From NCBI GenBank assembly GCA_964250615.1, contig CAXUGM010000010.1: 64,000 nucleotides of DNA; one strand, written 5' to 3'. Made by a program: the position numbers and the translations under genes. This document shows positions 42,172-50,433 of the stretch, one piece after another (positions within the stretch are counted from its first letter, which is position 1; every line of letters starts with the position of its first letter). Source of the stretch: Blautia sp900556555. Its GTDB lineage: Bacteria > Bacillota > Clostridia > Lachnospirales > Lachnospiraceae. The notes below the pieces were generated by a model. It did no database searches. It was not told the DNA's origin and worked only from the letters and a program-made list of their open reading frames with translations.

Positions 42172-43485
42172 TTAATTGGATTTTCCTTTCAGTTCGGCAG
42201 CGGCTGCCTGTACATCCTTCATAGCCTCTTCGGGGGTCATATCATTAGTAGCGATTGCGGAAGCGCCTTGTCCAAATACGGTATAGATACTTGCATCACA
42301 TGCATTGTCGAACCATGGAGCCATCTGGCTGGCTGTGTTGATAGTTTCCAGTGCTTCAATTTGTGCCGGGAGGGCATTCTCTTCTGTAAGAGCACCGTTT
42401 ACGCTTGTCAAATCTCCGCCAACAGTTGAGAGCTGTATAGCTCCGCCTTCAGGGCTTACCAGCCATTTCAGGAATTTAATACATTCTTCAGGATGTTCGG
42501 CTTTGTTAGATACCATGAAGCCTTCAGGAGCACCTGTGAGGGCATTAGGATCTCCTTTTCCTTCTTCAAATGCAGGGAAGTTGAAGAAGCCATAATCAAA
42601 ATTAATAGCATCCTTCATTATGGACATTTCAGCAAACTGGAGATACATGATCGGTGACTCCTCGGCTGCAAAATAGGTGTTACGTGCAGCTTCGTGGTCA
42701 ATGGCGGTACAGGTTTCGCCCATGTATTCGGTAAGCTGTTTCCATTTGTTCAATACTTCAATGTAGGCCGGGTCTGTAAATTCGCCAGTGGCAGGGTCAT
42801 AATCTTTTGCCAGGACTTCAGGGTCAACCATACGCTGGTTCATAGTTCCTAAATAGTGAAGGATAGCCCAGTTGTCTTTTAATCCTTCTACAATAGGGGT
42901 TTCATATCCGGCTGCCTTCAGTTTGTCAAGGACATCGATGAATTCGCCCCAGGTTTTTGGTATTTCAATATTGTTTTCTTCAAAAATGCGTTTGTTGTAG
43001 AAGAACGCTTTTCCATCCTGTGACCATGGAATGGCCATCATTTTTCCGTCAAAGGTAAATGGGCCTTTGCTGACATCAGCAATTGTGTCAGCCCATGCAG
43101 CATCTTCTTCAAATACGGAGGTTAAATCCATGACATTTCCGGAATCAATCATTTCCTGAGCAAAACTTCCGGACCAGGAAGAAAAGATATCAGGTACTTC
43201 ATCTGTAGAAACAATCATACGGATTTTTTCTTTGTACTGGTCATTTAAGATGCAATCCATGTTGATTTTTACGTTAGGGTTTTCCTCTTCATATTTTGCG
43301 ACTAATTCTTTAAACATAGAGTTCTTCGGATCGTTTGGCCACCGGTGGAAAAAATTGATTTCAATGGTATCGCCATCTTTTTTTGCTTCCTTAGACTCTT
43401 TGTCTGAACTTCCGCCACCACATGCTGCCATAGAAAGAACAGAAATTGTGGCAAGTGACAAGGCGATTATTTTCTTGAATTTCAT
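42172..43485 (-). CDS. frlO: Extracellular solute-binding lipoprotein of the frl operon
   Basis: 437 residues. Lipoprotein signal with lipobox LSMAAC (Cys22) and a Gly/Ser/Lys linker, then a family 1 (MalE-type) binding fold: IEINFFHRWPNDPKNSMFKELVAKYEEENP at the start. Captures the Amadori compound outside and hands it to FrlMN. ATG at 43485 is preceded by AGGAGGG; two codons earlier is a TTG inside that site. Directly downstream of frlB. Confidence 0.88.
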   Translation of the reverse strand: MKFKKIIALSLATISVLSMAACGGGSSDKESKEAKKDGDTIEINFFHRWPNDPKNSMFKELVAKYEEENPNVKINMDCILNDQYKEKIRMIVSTDEVPDIFSSWSGSFAQEMIDSGNVMDLTSVFEEDAAWADTIADVSKGPFTFDGKMMAIPWSQDGKAFFYNKRIFEENNIEIPKTWGEFIDVLDKLKAAGYETPIVEGLKDNWAILHYLGTMNQRMVDPEVLAKDYDPATGEFTDPAYIEVLNKWKQLTEYMGETCTAIDHEAARNTYFAAEESPIMYLQFAEMSIMKDAINFDYGFFNFPAFEEGKGDPNALTGAPEGFMVSNKAEHPEECIKFLKWLVSPEGGAIQLSTVGGDLTSVNGALTEENALPAQIEALETINTASQMAPWFDNACDASIYTVFGQGASAIATNDMTPEEAMKDVQAAAAELKGKSN

Positions 43486-43512
43486 CTGCAATCCCTCCTT
43501 CTTGAGATGTGA

Positions 43513-44487
43513 TTAATATTCCATTCTCCACATGTATCTGCGTACACCTAAATCATGTCCGCGTTCATAAGAGATAGCATCAGCCATAGCACGTAATACA
43601 GCACCTGCAAGAAGAGGAGCATAGTATTCGCGGACAGATTCGTCAATTCCGCACCAGTCAAATTCTTCTACATCAATTAATGCAATGCGGTCAGAATATT
43701 TCTTGCAGAAATTATAAGCTCTTTCGTCAAGATAACGGGTAGAACCAGTTCCTTTTACAATAATAAATGGAACATCAAAATCTGTGATTTCGAAAGGACC
43801 ATGGAAGTATTCACCGGAATGAATACAGCTTGCATTGATCCACTGCATTTCCATCATAAGGCAAATTGCGTAGGAATAGCATTCACCGTAGCATGCACCA
43901 CTTCCCATAGTGTAGAGAAGTTTTTCTCTCTTATAGCTTTTGCCCCATTCTGTTGCAAAGTCAGCATACTGAGCTCTTACTTTTTCTGTAGCTTCCTGTA
44001 AGTGGTCTAAAGCTTCCAGGCCTTTTACATATTTTTCATCAGGTTTTACAGTGTTTAAAATTCTGAAGATCAGAGAGTAAAGAACTGCTTTGTTTAAGTC
44101 AGATGTATCACATTCTTTTCCCCAGTCATAGAAAATTGGGAATTCTGCTGCTTTCCATAATGGAGAATCTTCCAGATGGGAAAGGGCGATAGTAACAGCA
44201 CCTTTTGCTCTTGCTACTTCTGTTGCTTTTACTGTCTCAGGTGTGTTGCCGGAATGTGAGCAGGTGATAACAACAGAGTTTTCATTTAAAGCTTTTGGTT
44301 CCATATGTACGAATTCATTGGATGTGTAGATGCTGGCTGGGATTTCAATTTCACGGTCAAACATAAACTGAGCTGGCATCATAAAAGCCTGGGAACCGCC
44401 ACAAGCTACAAAGTAAAAATGATTCACGTTTTTGTTTGCTACTGCCTGAACTGCTGCATCGATTTGGGCGATAATTTCTTTTTTCAT
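43513..44487 (-). CDS. frlB: Fructoselysine-6-phosphate deglycase, SIS-domain protein
   Basis: 324 residues with tandem SIS (sugar isomerase) domains. Recognisable are HFYFVACGGSQAFMMPAQ, ITCSHSGNTPETVKATEVAR, SGEYFHGPFEITD and the closing RRYMWRMEY, which parallels the RRYY...VEY end of E. coli FrlB. FrlB splits fructoselysine 6-phosphate into lysine and glucose 6-phosphate. I placed the start at 44487, where AGGAGG lies ten bases upstream. First gene of the operon, with promoter and palindromic operator candidate directly upstream. Deglycases for other Amadori products (glucoselysine, fructose-asparagine) are related, so exact substrate is inferred. Confidence 0.87.
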   Translation of the reverse strand: MKKEIIAQIDAAVQAVANKNVNHFYFVACGGSQAFMMPAQFMFDREIEIPASIYTSNEFVHMEPKALNENSVVITCSHSGNTPETVKATEVARAKGAVTIALSHLEDSPLWKAAEFPIFYDWGKECDTSDLNKAVLYSLIFRILNTVKPDEKYVKGLEALDHLQEATEKVRAQYADFATEWGKSYKREKLLYTMGSGACYGECYSYAICLMMEMQWINASCIHSGEYFHGPFEITDFDVPFIIVKGTGSTRYLDERAYNFCKKYSDRIALIDVEEFDWCGIDESVREYYAPLLAGAVLRAMADAISYERGHDLGVRRYMWRMEY

Positions 44488-44526
44488 GATTTCTAATCCT
44501 CCTGTTTGGTTAAAATAAATGATATT

Positions 44527-44543
44527 GTTATATAACGTTATAT
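44527..44543. promoter_or_regulatory. Candidate FrlR operator
   Basis: Overlapping palindromes GTTATATAAC (44527-44536) and ATATAACGTTATAT (44530-44543), i.e. three GTTATA half-sites in alternate orientation, lying about 12 bases downstream of the frl -10. Position fits steric repression by the operon's own GntR protein. Confidence 0.55.
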
Positions 44544-44554
44544 GATGTAATTTA

Positions 44555-44583
44555 TATATACCAAAATAATGCACAAATGTCAA
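44555..44583 (-). promoter_or_regulatory. frl operon promoter
   Basis: Minus strand: TTGACA (44578-44583), exactly 17 bases, TATATA (44555-44560). Confidence 0.85.
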
Positions 44584-44659
44584 TAGTAAATAACAAAAAA
44601 TATATTAAAAATGCAAAGAAAAAAAGAGGCGCCAATTCCTGGCGTCCCCTCACCGCATA

Positions 44660-44691
44660 AAAATAAGGAGCCAATGCAGGCATCGGCTCCT
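44660..44691 (-). terminator. Terminator of the decarboxylase gene
   Basis: 12-base arms AGGAGCCGATGC / GCATTGGCTCCT (one mismatch) followed by TTATTTTTAT on the minus strand. A second hairpin (GCGCCA/TGGCGT, about 44629-44646) lies just beyond and also before the frl promoter. Confidence 0.8.
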
Positions 44692-44714
44692 CGGAAAAAC
44701 TTCTATATATTCAC

Positions 44715-46148
44715 TTACACCAAAACACGAATCGTGTTCTGCCTGTAATCTTTCATGCCTTGCAGATACATGCCCTGGGTTCTTAAATGCTCTGCCTGAA
44801 TCAGAAATTCTTCGGAAATGATTTCTCCTGGTACCAGAAGTGGGATTCCTGGTGGATATAAATAGGCGTACTCCGCAGATATTCTGCCCTTGCTTTCTTT
44901 CAAAGGAACAGTTTCCCAGATCCCCTCCACTGCCTGCCAGATTGCACATTTTTGCTGGCTTTTTGCAGTGTGTTTGGAGTCTTCAGAAACATATTTATGT
45001 ATTTGCTGTCTTTTTCGCCATAAACTTTTGTCGGTTTCCAACAGTGCTTTTACCAGCCTGTCAAATCCCTCCTGACTGTCCATGACACTTGTCAGTGCCA
45101 AAACATATTGCTCTGCTTCCATTTCCATTTCCAGATGGTATTTTGTTCTCAAAATATCGTGAAGCTGTGGGCCATTGATAGGAGCATTCACCGTTGAGAT
45201 GACAAACTTGGATAAATCCATATCAAAAATATCTTGCTGTACTTTGAAATCAAAATCTACTAAGTGGAGAACTTTCATGGCACATAACTGTTTGCGTGCA
45301 TTTTTTACTCTCATGGAAAAAAGCTCAAATTGTTCTGTGCTCTGTTCTTTTAAAAACCGAAGACAATAGGAAATTCCTCCCATTAAAACATAGGAAGGGC
45401 TGCTGGTTTCGTAAATTCCAAGAAATTCCTCCAGTTTTTCGGTAGAAACCAGGTCGCCTTTTTTGTGAAGCAGGGCTGTCTGTGTCATAGCCGGTAATGT
45501 TTTATGTAAACTGTGTATAACTACATCAGCACCAAGTTCAAGGGCTGATGCCGGAAAGTCTTGGTGAAAGGCAAAATGAGCACCATGTGCTTCATCCACA
45601 ATAAGAGGTATCCCGTGACGATGCACAATCTGGGCAATCTTTGCTATATCTGACACGATTCCGTCATAGCTGGGAGAGGTGATTACTACGGCTTGGATAT
45701 CTTCGTTTTCCAGCAGGGATTTTTCCACATCTTCCGGTAAAATTCCTCCGTTTAATCCACAGAAAGGTTCGTAAGATGGGTACAAATAGGTAGTTTCCAG
45801 ACCACGCAGGTAAGCGGCATGATATACGGCCTTGTGGCAGCTTCTTGCCATAAGGAGTTTCCCGCCTCGCAAGGTACAGGCAGAGACAGCAGCCAGGATT
45901 CCGGCTGTACTGCCGTTTATTAAAAACCAGGATTTATCTGCATGATATAAAGAGGCTGCCAGTTCCTGATTTTCCTTTATGATTCCTTCTGCATGATGCA
46001 GATTGTCAAAATCTGTTATCTCCGTAATATCCACTTCGTAGGGACTCCTAAGATACGGAGAATGAACCTGGCGTTTGTGCCCTGGCATGTGAAAAGGATA
46101 AAAGTCCGTTTTGCTGTATTCATATAAAGATTCGTCTAGGTAGTTCAT
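44715..46148 (-). CDS. Orn/Lys/Arg decarboxylase-like PLP enzyme
   Basis: 477 residues, fold-type I PLP enzyme of the short Orn/Lys/Arg decarboxylase group (YaaO/SpeA-type). FYPFHMPGHKRQ at the start, INGSTAGILAA, VDEAHGAHFAFH, and the PLP lysine in VIHSLHKTLPAMTQ are all typical, as is a shorter C-terminal domain. It probably decarboxylates arginine, lysine or ornithine for polyamines; the substrate is not readable. In Bacillus the homologous yaaO gene is next to tmk-holB in the same orientation; here it is divergent from that block. Confidence 0.85.
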   Translation of the reverse strand: MNYLDESLYEYSKTDFYPFHMPGHKRQVHSPYLRSPYEVDITEITDFDNLHHAEGIIKENQELAASLYHADKSWFLINGSTAGILAAVSACTLRGGKLLMARSCHKAVYHAAYLRGLETTYLYPSYEPFCGLNGGILPEDVEKSLLENEDIQAVVITSPSYDGIVSDIAKIAQIVHRHGIPLIVDEAHGAHFAFHQDFPASALELGADVVIHSLHKTLPAMTQTALLHKKGDLVSTEKLEEFLGIYETSSPSYVLMGGISYCLRFLKEQSTEQFELFSMRVKNARKQLCAMKVLHLVDFDFKVQQDIFDMDLSKFVISTVNAPINGPQLHDILRTKYHLEMEMEAEQYVLALTSVMDSQEGFDRLVKALLETDKSLWRKRQQIHKYVSEDSKHTAKSQQKCAIWQAVEGIWETVPLKESKGRISAEYAYLYPPGIPLLVPGEIISEEFLIQAEHLRTQGMYLQGMKDYRQNTIRVLV

Positions 46149-46291
46149 AAGTTTGTCTCCATTAAAATATTAGTGTGATTATTATACCATAAAATATAAC
46201 TTATATCGAATGGCAGAATTTTATTCCATTCCGTTGCACAACCATTCTTCCCATGATATGATTGCGGTGAGAAGAAAGGAAGGTCAGGCAG

Positions 46292-46879
46292 ATGGGAAAG
46301 ATTTTTTATATCATGGGAAAGAGTTCCTCCGGGAAGGATACGATTTACGGCAGATTATTGCAAGATGAAGACATGCAGTTAAAAAAGATCATTCTTTATA
46401 CCACCAGGCCAATGCGTGAAGGGGAACGGGATGGCAGAGAGTATCATTTCGTACAAAAAGAGAGTTTTGATACATTTTACAAACAGGGAAGAGTGATTGA
46501 GTCCAGAACATACCATACCGTGTATGGCCCCTGGATTTATTTTACAGCAGATGACGGACAAATTGCATTGGAGAAGGAAAATTACCTGGGAATCGGAACC
46601 CTGGAATCCTATGAGGGAATGAAACAATATTATGGGGAAGAAAATATCTGTCCTCTTTATATAGAAGTGGAAGATGGAGAACGGCTGAAGCGTGCCATCA
46701 GAAGGGAAGAGCAGCAAACAGTGCCGAAGTATGAGGAAATGTGCAGGAGATTCCTGGCAGATGCAGAGGATTTTTCTGAGGAAAAACTGGCACAGGCAGG
46801 GATTGGAAGAAGATTTGCAAACAAGGAACTGGAGCAGTGTATAAAAGAAATTAAAAACTGGATACAAACGTTGCAGTAG
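46292..46879 (+). CDS. Guanylate kinase-like protein
   Basis: 195 residues. P-loop MGKSSSGKDT, followed by the GMP-binding-type block LYTTRPMREGERDGREYHFV that defines the guanylate kinase family, and a lid region (AIRREEQQ) with the Arg pair. Canonical Gmk has GPSGxGKGT, so the P-loop is a variant. It occupies the position where Bacillus has tmk (thymidylate kinase) upstream of holB. It may be a second Gmk or a nucleotide kinase of other specificity. AGGAAGG upstream. Confidence 0.75.
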   Translation: MGKIFYIMGKSSSGKDTIYGRLLQDEDMQLKKIILYTTRPMREGERDGREYHFVQKESFDTFYKQGRVIESRTYHTVYGPWIYFTADDGQIALEKENYLGIGTLESYEGMKQYYGEENICPLYIEVEDGERLKRAIRREEQQTVPKYEEMCRRFLADAEDFSEEKLAQAGIGRRFANKELEQCIKEIKNWIQTLQ

Positions 46880-46900
46880 AAGGAAAAGATATGCTATAAT
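46871..46900 (+). promoter_or_regulatory. Promoter ahead of holB
   Basis: TTGCAG (46871-46876), 18 bases, extended TGCTATAAT with -10 at 46895-46900, starting inside the end of the kinase gene. Confidence 0.6.
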
Positions 46901-46932
46901 TGGCTATATCATTGGAAAAGAGGTGAGTTGCA

Positions 46933-47922
46933 ATGCAGGAAGTAAAAAACGTATTGGGACATGAGGAGATTTTAAAACATTTACAAAACGCAGCAGCCAT
47001 GGAACAGGTTTCCCATTCTTATATTTTTGCAGGAGAAAAGGGAAGCGGAAAGAAACTTCTGGCAAAACTTTTTGCTATGACATTGCAATGTGAGAAACAC
47101 GGAAAGGAACCATGTCTGCATTGCAGTTCCTGTAAGAAAGCTATGAACCGAAATCACCCGGATATAATATATATCAATCATGAGAAACCGGCCTCCATAG
47201 GAATTGAAGATATTAGGGAACAATTAATAGGAGATGTGGCTATTAAGCCTTACACAGGGCCTTATAAGATTTATATTGTAGATGAAGCAGAGAAAATGAC
47301 TGTCCAGGCACAGAATGCCCTTTTGAAAACCATTGAGGAGCCGCCTGCTTATGCAGTGATTCTTCTTTTAGTAAATAATGAAGGTGCATTGCTTCCTACG
47401 ATTTCCTCCAGATGTGTGACATTGAACTTCAAACCCGTGCGGGATGAAGTAATCAAGAAATATCTGATGGAAGAACTTCATGTACCGGATTATCAGGCAG
47501 AGGTCAGTGTTGCCTTCGCACAGGGTAATGTGGGAAAAGCGAAACAGATTGCTACGGCAGAAGATTTTTCAGATATGATGGAAGCGGCTTTCCGCATTTT
47601 GAAAAAAGGAAAAGATATGGAGGTCTACGAGATGGTAGATGCTATCCGCTTGCTTTCTGAGCAGAAGCATACAGTTTATGAATATCTGGATTTATTCCTG
47701 GTATGGTTCCGGGATGTTCTGATGTTCAAGGCAACTCATGAGATTGACGGACTTGTTTTTCGTCAGGAATATAATGCCATTAAGAATAGGGCAGACAGCA
47801 GTTCATATGAAGGGCTTGAGAATATTATCAAGGGCATCGAGACTGCTAAGGCACGTTTGCAGGCAAACGTGAATTTTGACTTAACTATGGAACTTTTGTT
47901 CCTTACAATCAGGGAGAACTAA
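46933..47922 (+). CDS. holB: DNA polymerase III delta-prime subunit
   Basis: 329 residues. Clamp-loader AAA+ protein: P-loop-like AGEKGSGKK, a four-Cys zinc module (CEKHGKEPCLHCSSC), VDEAEKMTVQAQNALLKTIEEPP and a sensor SSRC. Helps load the beta clamp on DNA. The AAA+ core is slightly degenerate, as usual in delta-prime. First gene of a tight block with ricT (1-base gap), yabB and rsmI. Confidence 0.92.
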   Translation: MQEVKNVLGHEEILKHLQNAAAMEQVSHSYIFAGEKGSGKKLLAKLFAMTLQCEKHGKEPCLHCSSCKKAMNRNHPDIIYINHEKPASIGIEDIREQLIGDVAIKPYTGPYKIYIVDEAEKMTVQAQNALLKTIEEPPAYAVILLLVNNEGALLPTISSRCVTLNFKPVRDEVIKKYLMEELHVPDYQAEVSVAFAQGNVGKAKQIATAEDFSDMMEAAFRILKKGKDMEVYEMVDAIRLLSEQKHTVYEYLDLFLVWFRDVLMFKATHEIDGLVFRQEYNAIKNRADSSSYEGLENIIKGIETAKARLQANVNFDLTMELLFLTIREN

Positions 47923-47923
47923 G

Positions 47924-48808
47924 ATGACAAGAGTAATTGGAGTTAGATTTCGCAATGTTGGGAAAATCTATTACTTTTCACCAAAGGATTTGGAGATACA
48001 CACAGGCGACCATGTGATTGTGGAAACAGCAAGAGGAGTGGAGTACGGGCATGTGGTTCTTGCCCCCAGAGATGTGGAAGATGAAAAAGTAATACAGCCT
48101 TTGAAAGAGGTGATCCGCATTGCAAATCCTCAGGATGACAAGAAAGAGGAGATAAACCGGAAAAAAGAAAAAGAAGCATTTCAGGTGTGCTTAAAGAAAA
48201 TCAGAGAGCACAGCCTGGAGATGAAGCTGATTGATGTGGAATACACATTTGATAATAATAAAATTTTGTTTTATTTTACCGCAGACGGAAGAATCGATTT
48301 CCGTGAGCTGGTAAAAGATCTGGCGGCAATTTTTAAGACAAGAATCGAGCTTCGTCAGATTGGTGTCAGGGATGAAACCAAGATTCTTGGTGGAATTGGT
48401 ATCTGTGGACGTCCACTGTGCTGTCACACCTATCTTTCCGAATTTGTGCCGGTTTCTATCAAAATGGCAAAAGAGCAGAACCTGTCTTTGAATCCTACAA
48501 AGATTTCAGGTGTATGCGGCAGACTGATGTGCTGCCTGAAAAATGAGGAAGAGACTTATGAGGAACTGAATAGGAAACTTCCAAATACAGGAGACAGAGT
48601 TACCACACCGGAAGGTCTCAAAGGTGAAGTACAGAGTGTGAATGTGTTGCGTCAGTTAGTAAAAGTGATTGTTGATGTGGAGGATGAGAAGGAAATCAGA
48701 GAGTATCAGGCTTCTGAGTTAAAATTCAAATCCAGACAGAAAAAAGAAAAACTGAAATTGACGGAAGAAGAAATGAAGGCATTAAAGGAACTGGAAAAGG
48801 ACAAATAG
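47924..48808 (+). CDS. ricT: PSP1-domain regulatory protein RicT (YaaT)
   Basis: 294 residues with the PSP1 C-terminal domain. Cys-rich signature GGIGICGRPLCCHTYL and GVCGRLMCCLKNEEETY, Cys residues that coordinate an iron-sulfur cluster in B. subtilis. There RicT works with RicA and RicF in the Y complex that adjusts RNase Y-dependent mRNA processing and phosphorelay/sporulation. The C-terminus is a Lys/Glu-rich helix. YabA, which follows in Bacillus, is missing. Confidence 0.92.
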   Translation: MTRVIGVRFRNVGKIYYFSPKDLEIHTGDHVIVETARGVEYGHVVLAPRDVEDEKVIQPLKEVIRIANPQDDKKEEINRKKEKEAFQVCLKKIREHSLEMKLIDVEYTFDNNKILFYFTADGRIDFRELVKDLAAIFKTRIELRQIGVRDETKILGGIGICGRPLCCHTYLSEFVPVSIKMAKEQNLSLNPTKISGVCGRLMCCLKNEEETYEELNRKLPNTGDRVTTPEGLKGEVQSVNVLRQLVKVIVDVEDEKEIREYQASELKFKSRQKKEKLKLTEEEMKALKELEKDK

Positions 48809-48820
48809 AGAGGAAACAGC

Positions 48821-49573
48821 ATGGACAGAGAAAAACTGGTTTTGGAGCATGAAAGACTGGATGACCTTCAAAATGGATATATGCTGATTCAAAATCCAAA
48901 ACAATTTTGTTTTGGGATTGATGCGGTACTGTTGTCCTGGTTTGCAAATGTAAAACCGCAGGAGCAGGTACTGGATATGGGAACGGGGACTGGAATAGTC
49001 CCCATTTTATTAAAGGCAAGATATCCTAAGGGAAAGTACACTGGTCTGGAAATACAGGAAGAGAGTGCAGATGTGGCCAGAAGGAGTGTAGCATATAATC
49101 ATCTGGAGGAGGATATCATCATTACCACGGGAGACATCAAGGAGGCCGCAGCCATTTATGGAGGGTCTTTTTTTGATGTGGTGACTACAAATCCTCCCTA
49201 TATGGTAGGAAATCATGGACTAACAGGGGATAATCAGGCAAAAATGATAGCCAGGCACGAAACCTTATGTACCCTGGAAGATGTAATTTCTCAGGCAGCA
49301 AAAGTGTTAAAGCCAAGGGGACGGTTTTATATGGTACACCGGCCTTTCCGGCTGGCAGAAATCATGAGTGTGATGGTGAAATACAGGATTGAGCCAAAGA
49401 GAATGCGTCTTGTGCATCCTTATGTGGACAAAGAACCCAACATGGTTTTGATAGAGGGGATGCGTGGCGGAAATTCCAGGATGACCGTGGAGAAACCGTT
49501 GATTGTTTACGAAAAACCTGGAGTTTATACCAGGGAAATATTGGATATTTACGGACAGGAGACAAAGAAATGA
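48821..49573 (+). CDS. yabB: tRNA1(Val) adenine-N6 methyltransferase-like protein (YabB/TrmN6)
   Basis: 250 residues. Rossmann methyltransferase with SAM loop VLDMGTGTGIVPILLKARYP and the N6-adenine signature TTNPPYM. The short N-terminal FCFGIDAVLLSWFA segment is typical of the group that methylates A37 of tRNA-Val. Overlaps rsmI by four bases (ATGA), so translation is coupled. Confidence 0.9.
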   Translation: MDREKLVLEHERLDDLQNGYMLIQNPKQFCFGIDAVLLSWFANVKPQEQVLDMGTGTGIVPILLKARYPKGKYTGLEIQEESADVARRSVAYNHLEEDIIITTGDIKEAAAIYGGSFFDVVTTNPPYMVGNHGLTGDNQAKMIARHETLCTLEDVISQAAKVLKPRGRFYMVHRPFRLAEIMSVMVKYRIEPKRMRLVHPYVDKEPNMVLIEGMRGGNSRMTVEKPLIVYEKPGVYTREILDIYGQETKK

Positions 49574-50412
49574 GTGGAATGTTATATTTATGTGCCACCC
49601 CCATTGGGAATCTGGAAGACATTACTTACAGGGTGCTCAGGATTCTGAAGGAAGCAGATTTGATTGCAGCGGAGGACACCAGAAACAGCATTAAGTTATT
49701 GAATCATTTTGAAATAAAAACTCCAATGACCAGTTATCACGAGTACAATAAATACGAAAAAGGACGTTATCTGGTAGAACAGATGCAGGAGGGCAAAAAT
49801 ATAGCCTTGATTACAGATGCTGGTACTCCTGGGATTTCAGATCCTGGGGAGGAGCTGGTGGCAATGTGTTACGAGGCGGGAATTCCGGTGACATCCCTTC
49901 CGGGACCGGCAGCCTGCATTACTGCACTGACCATATCAGGATTGCCAACCAGGAGGTTTGCTTTTGAAGCGTTTTTACCTTCTGATAAAAAAGAGCGGGC
50001 TGTGATTTTGGAAGAATTAAAGCGGGAAACAAGAACAATCATTCTTTATGAAGCACCGCACAGGCTGGTGAAAACCCTGGAAGAGTTGTCTGAAAACCTT
50101 GGTGATAGAAAGATCTCCCTATGCAGGGAACTTACCAAGAAACATGAGACGGTGTTCAGGGGAAGTCTTTTGGAGGCTGTTTCCTGGTACAAGGAAAATC
50201 CGCCAAAAGGTGAGTGTGTTATGGTGCTTGAGGGCCGTTCCAGAGAAGAGATGGAGCAGGAAGCACGGCAGCAGTGGGAGGATATGCCCCTGGAGGCACA
50301 TATGGAGCATTATATGAGCCAGGGCATTGACAAGAAAGAGGCTATGAAACTGGTGGCAAAGGACAGAGGCATCAGTAAGCGAGATGTGTATCAGGCATTA
50401 CTAAAGGATTAA
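49570..50412 (+). CDS. rsmI: 16S rRNA 2'-O-ribose C1402 methyltransferase
   Basis: 280 residues of the tetrapyrrole-methylase fold. LYLCATPIGNLEDITYRVLRIL, IAAEDTRNS, ITDAGTPGISDPGEELV and LPGPAACITALTISGLPT are the RsmI signatures. Methylates the ribose of C1402 in 16S rRNA. In the same operon as yabB; rsmA lies in a separate unit at 22.6 kb. Confidence 0.95.
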   Translation: MSGMLYLCATPIGNLEDITYRVLRILKEADLIAAEDTRNSIKLLNHFEIKTPMTSYHEYNKYEKGRYLVEQMQEGKNIALITDAGTPGISDPGEELVAMCYEAGIPVTSLPGPAACITALTISGLPTRRFAFEAFLPSDKKERAVILEELKRETRTIILYEAPHRLVKTLEELSENLGDRKISLCRELTKKHETVFRGSLLEAVSWYKENPPKGECVMVLEGRSREEMEQEARQQWEDMPLEAHMEHYMSQGIDKKEAMKLVAKDRGISKRDVYQALLKD

Positions 50413-50433
50413 AGAGGCAGAACGGAGAAGGTT

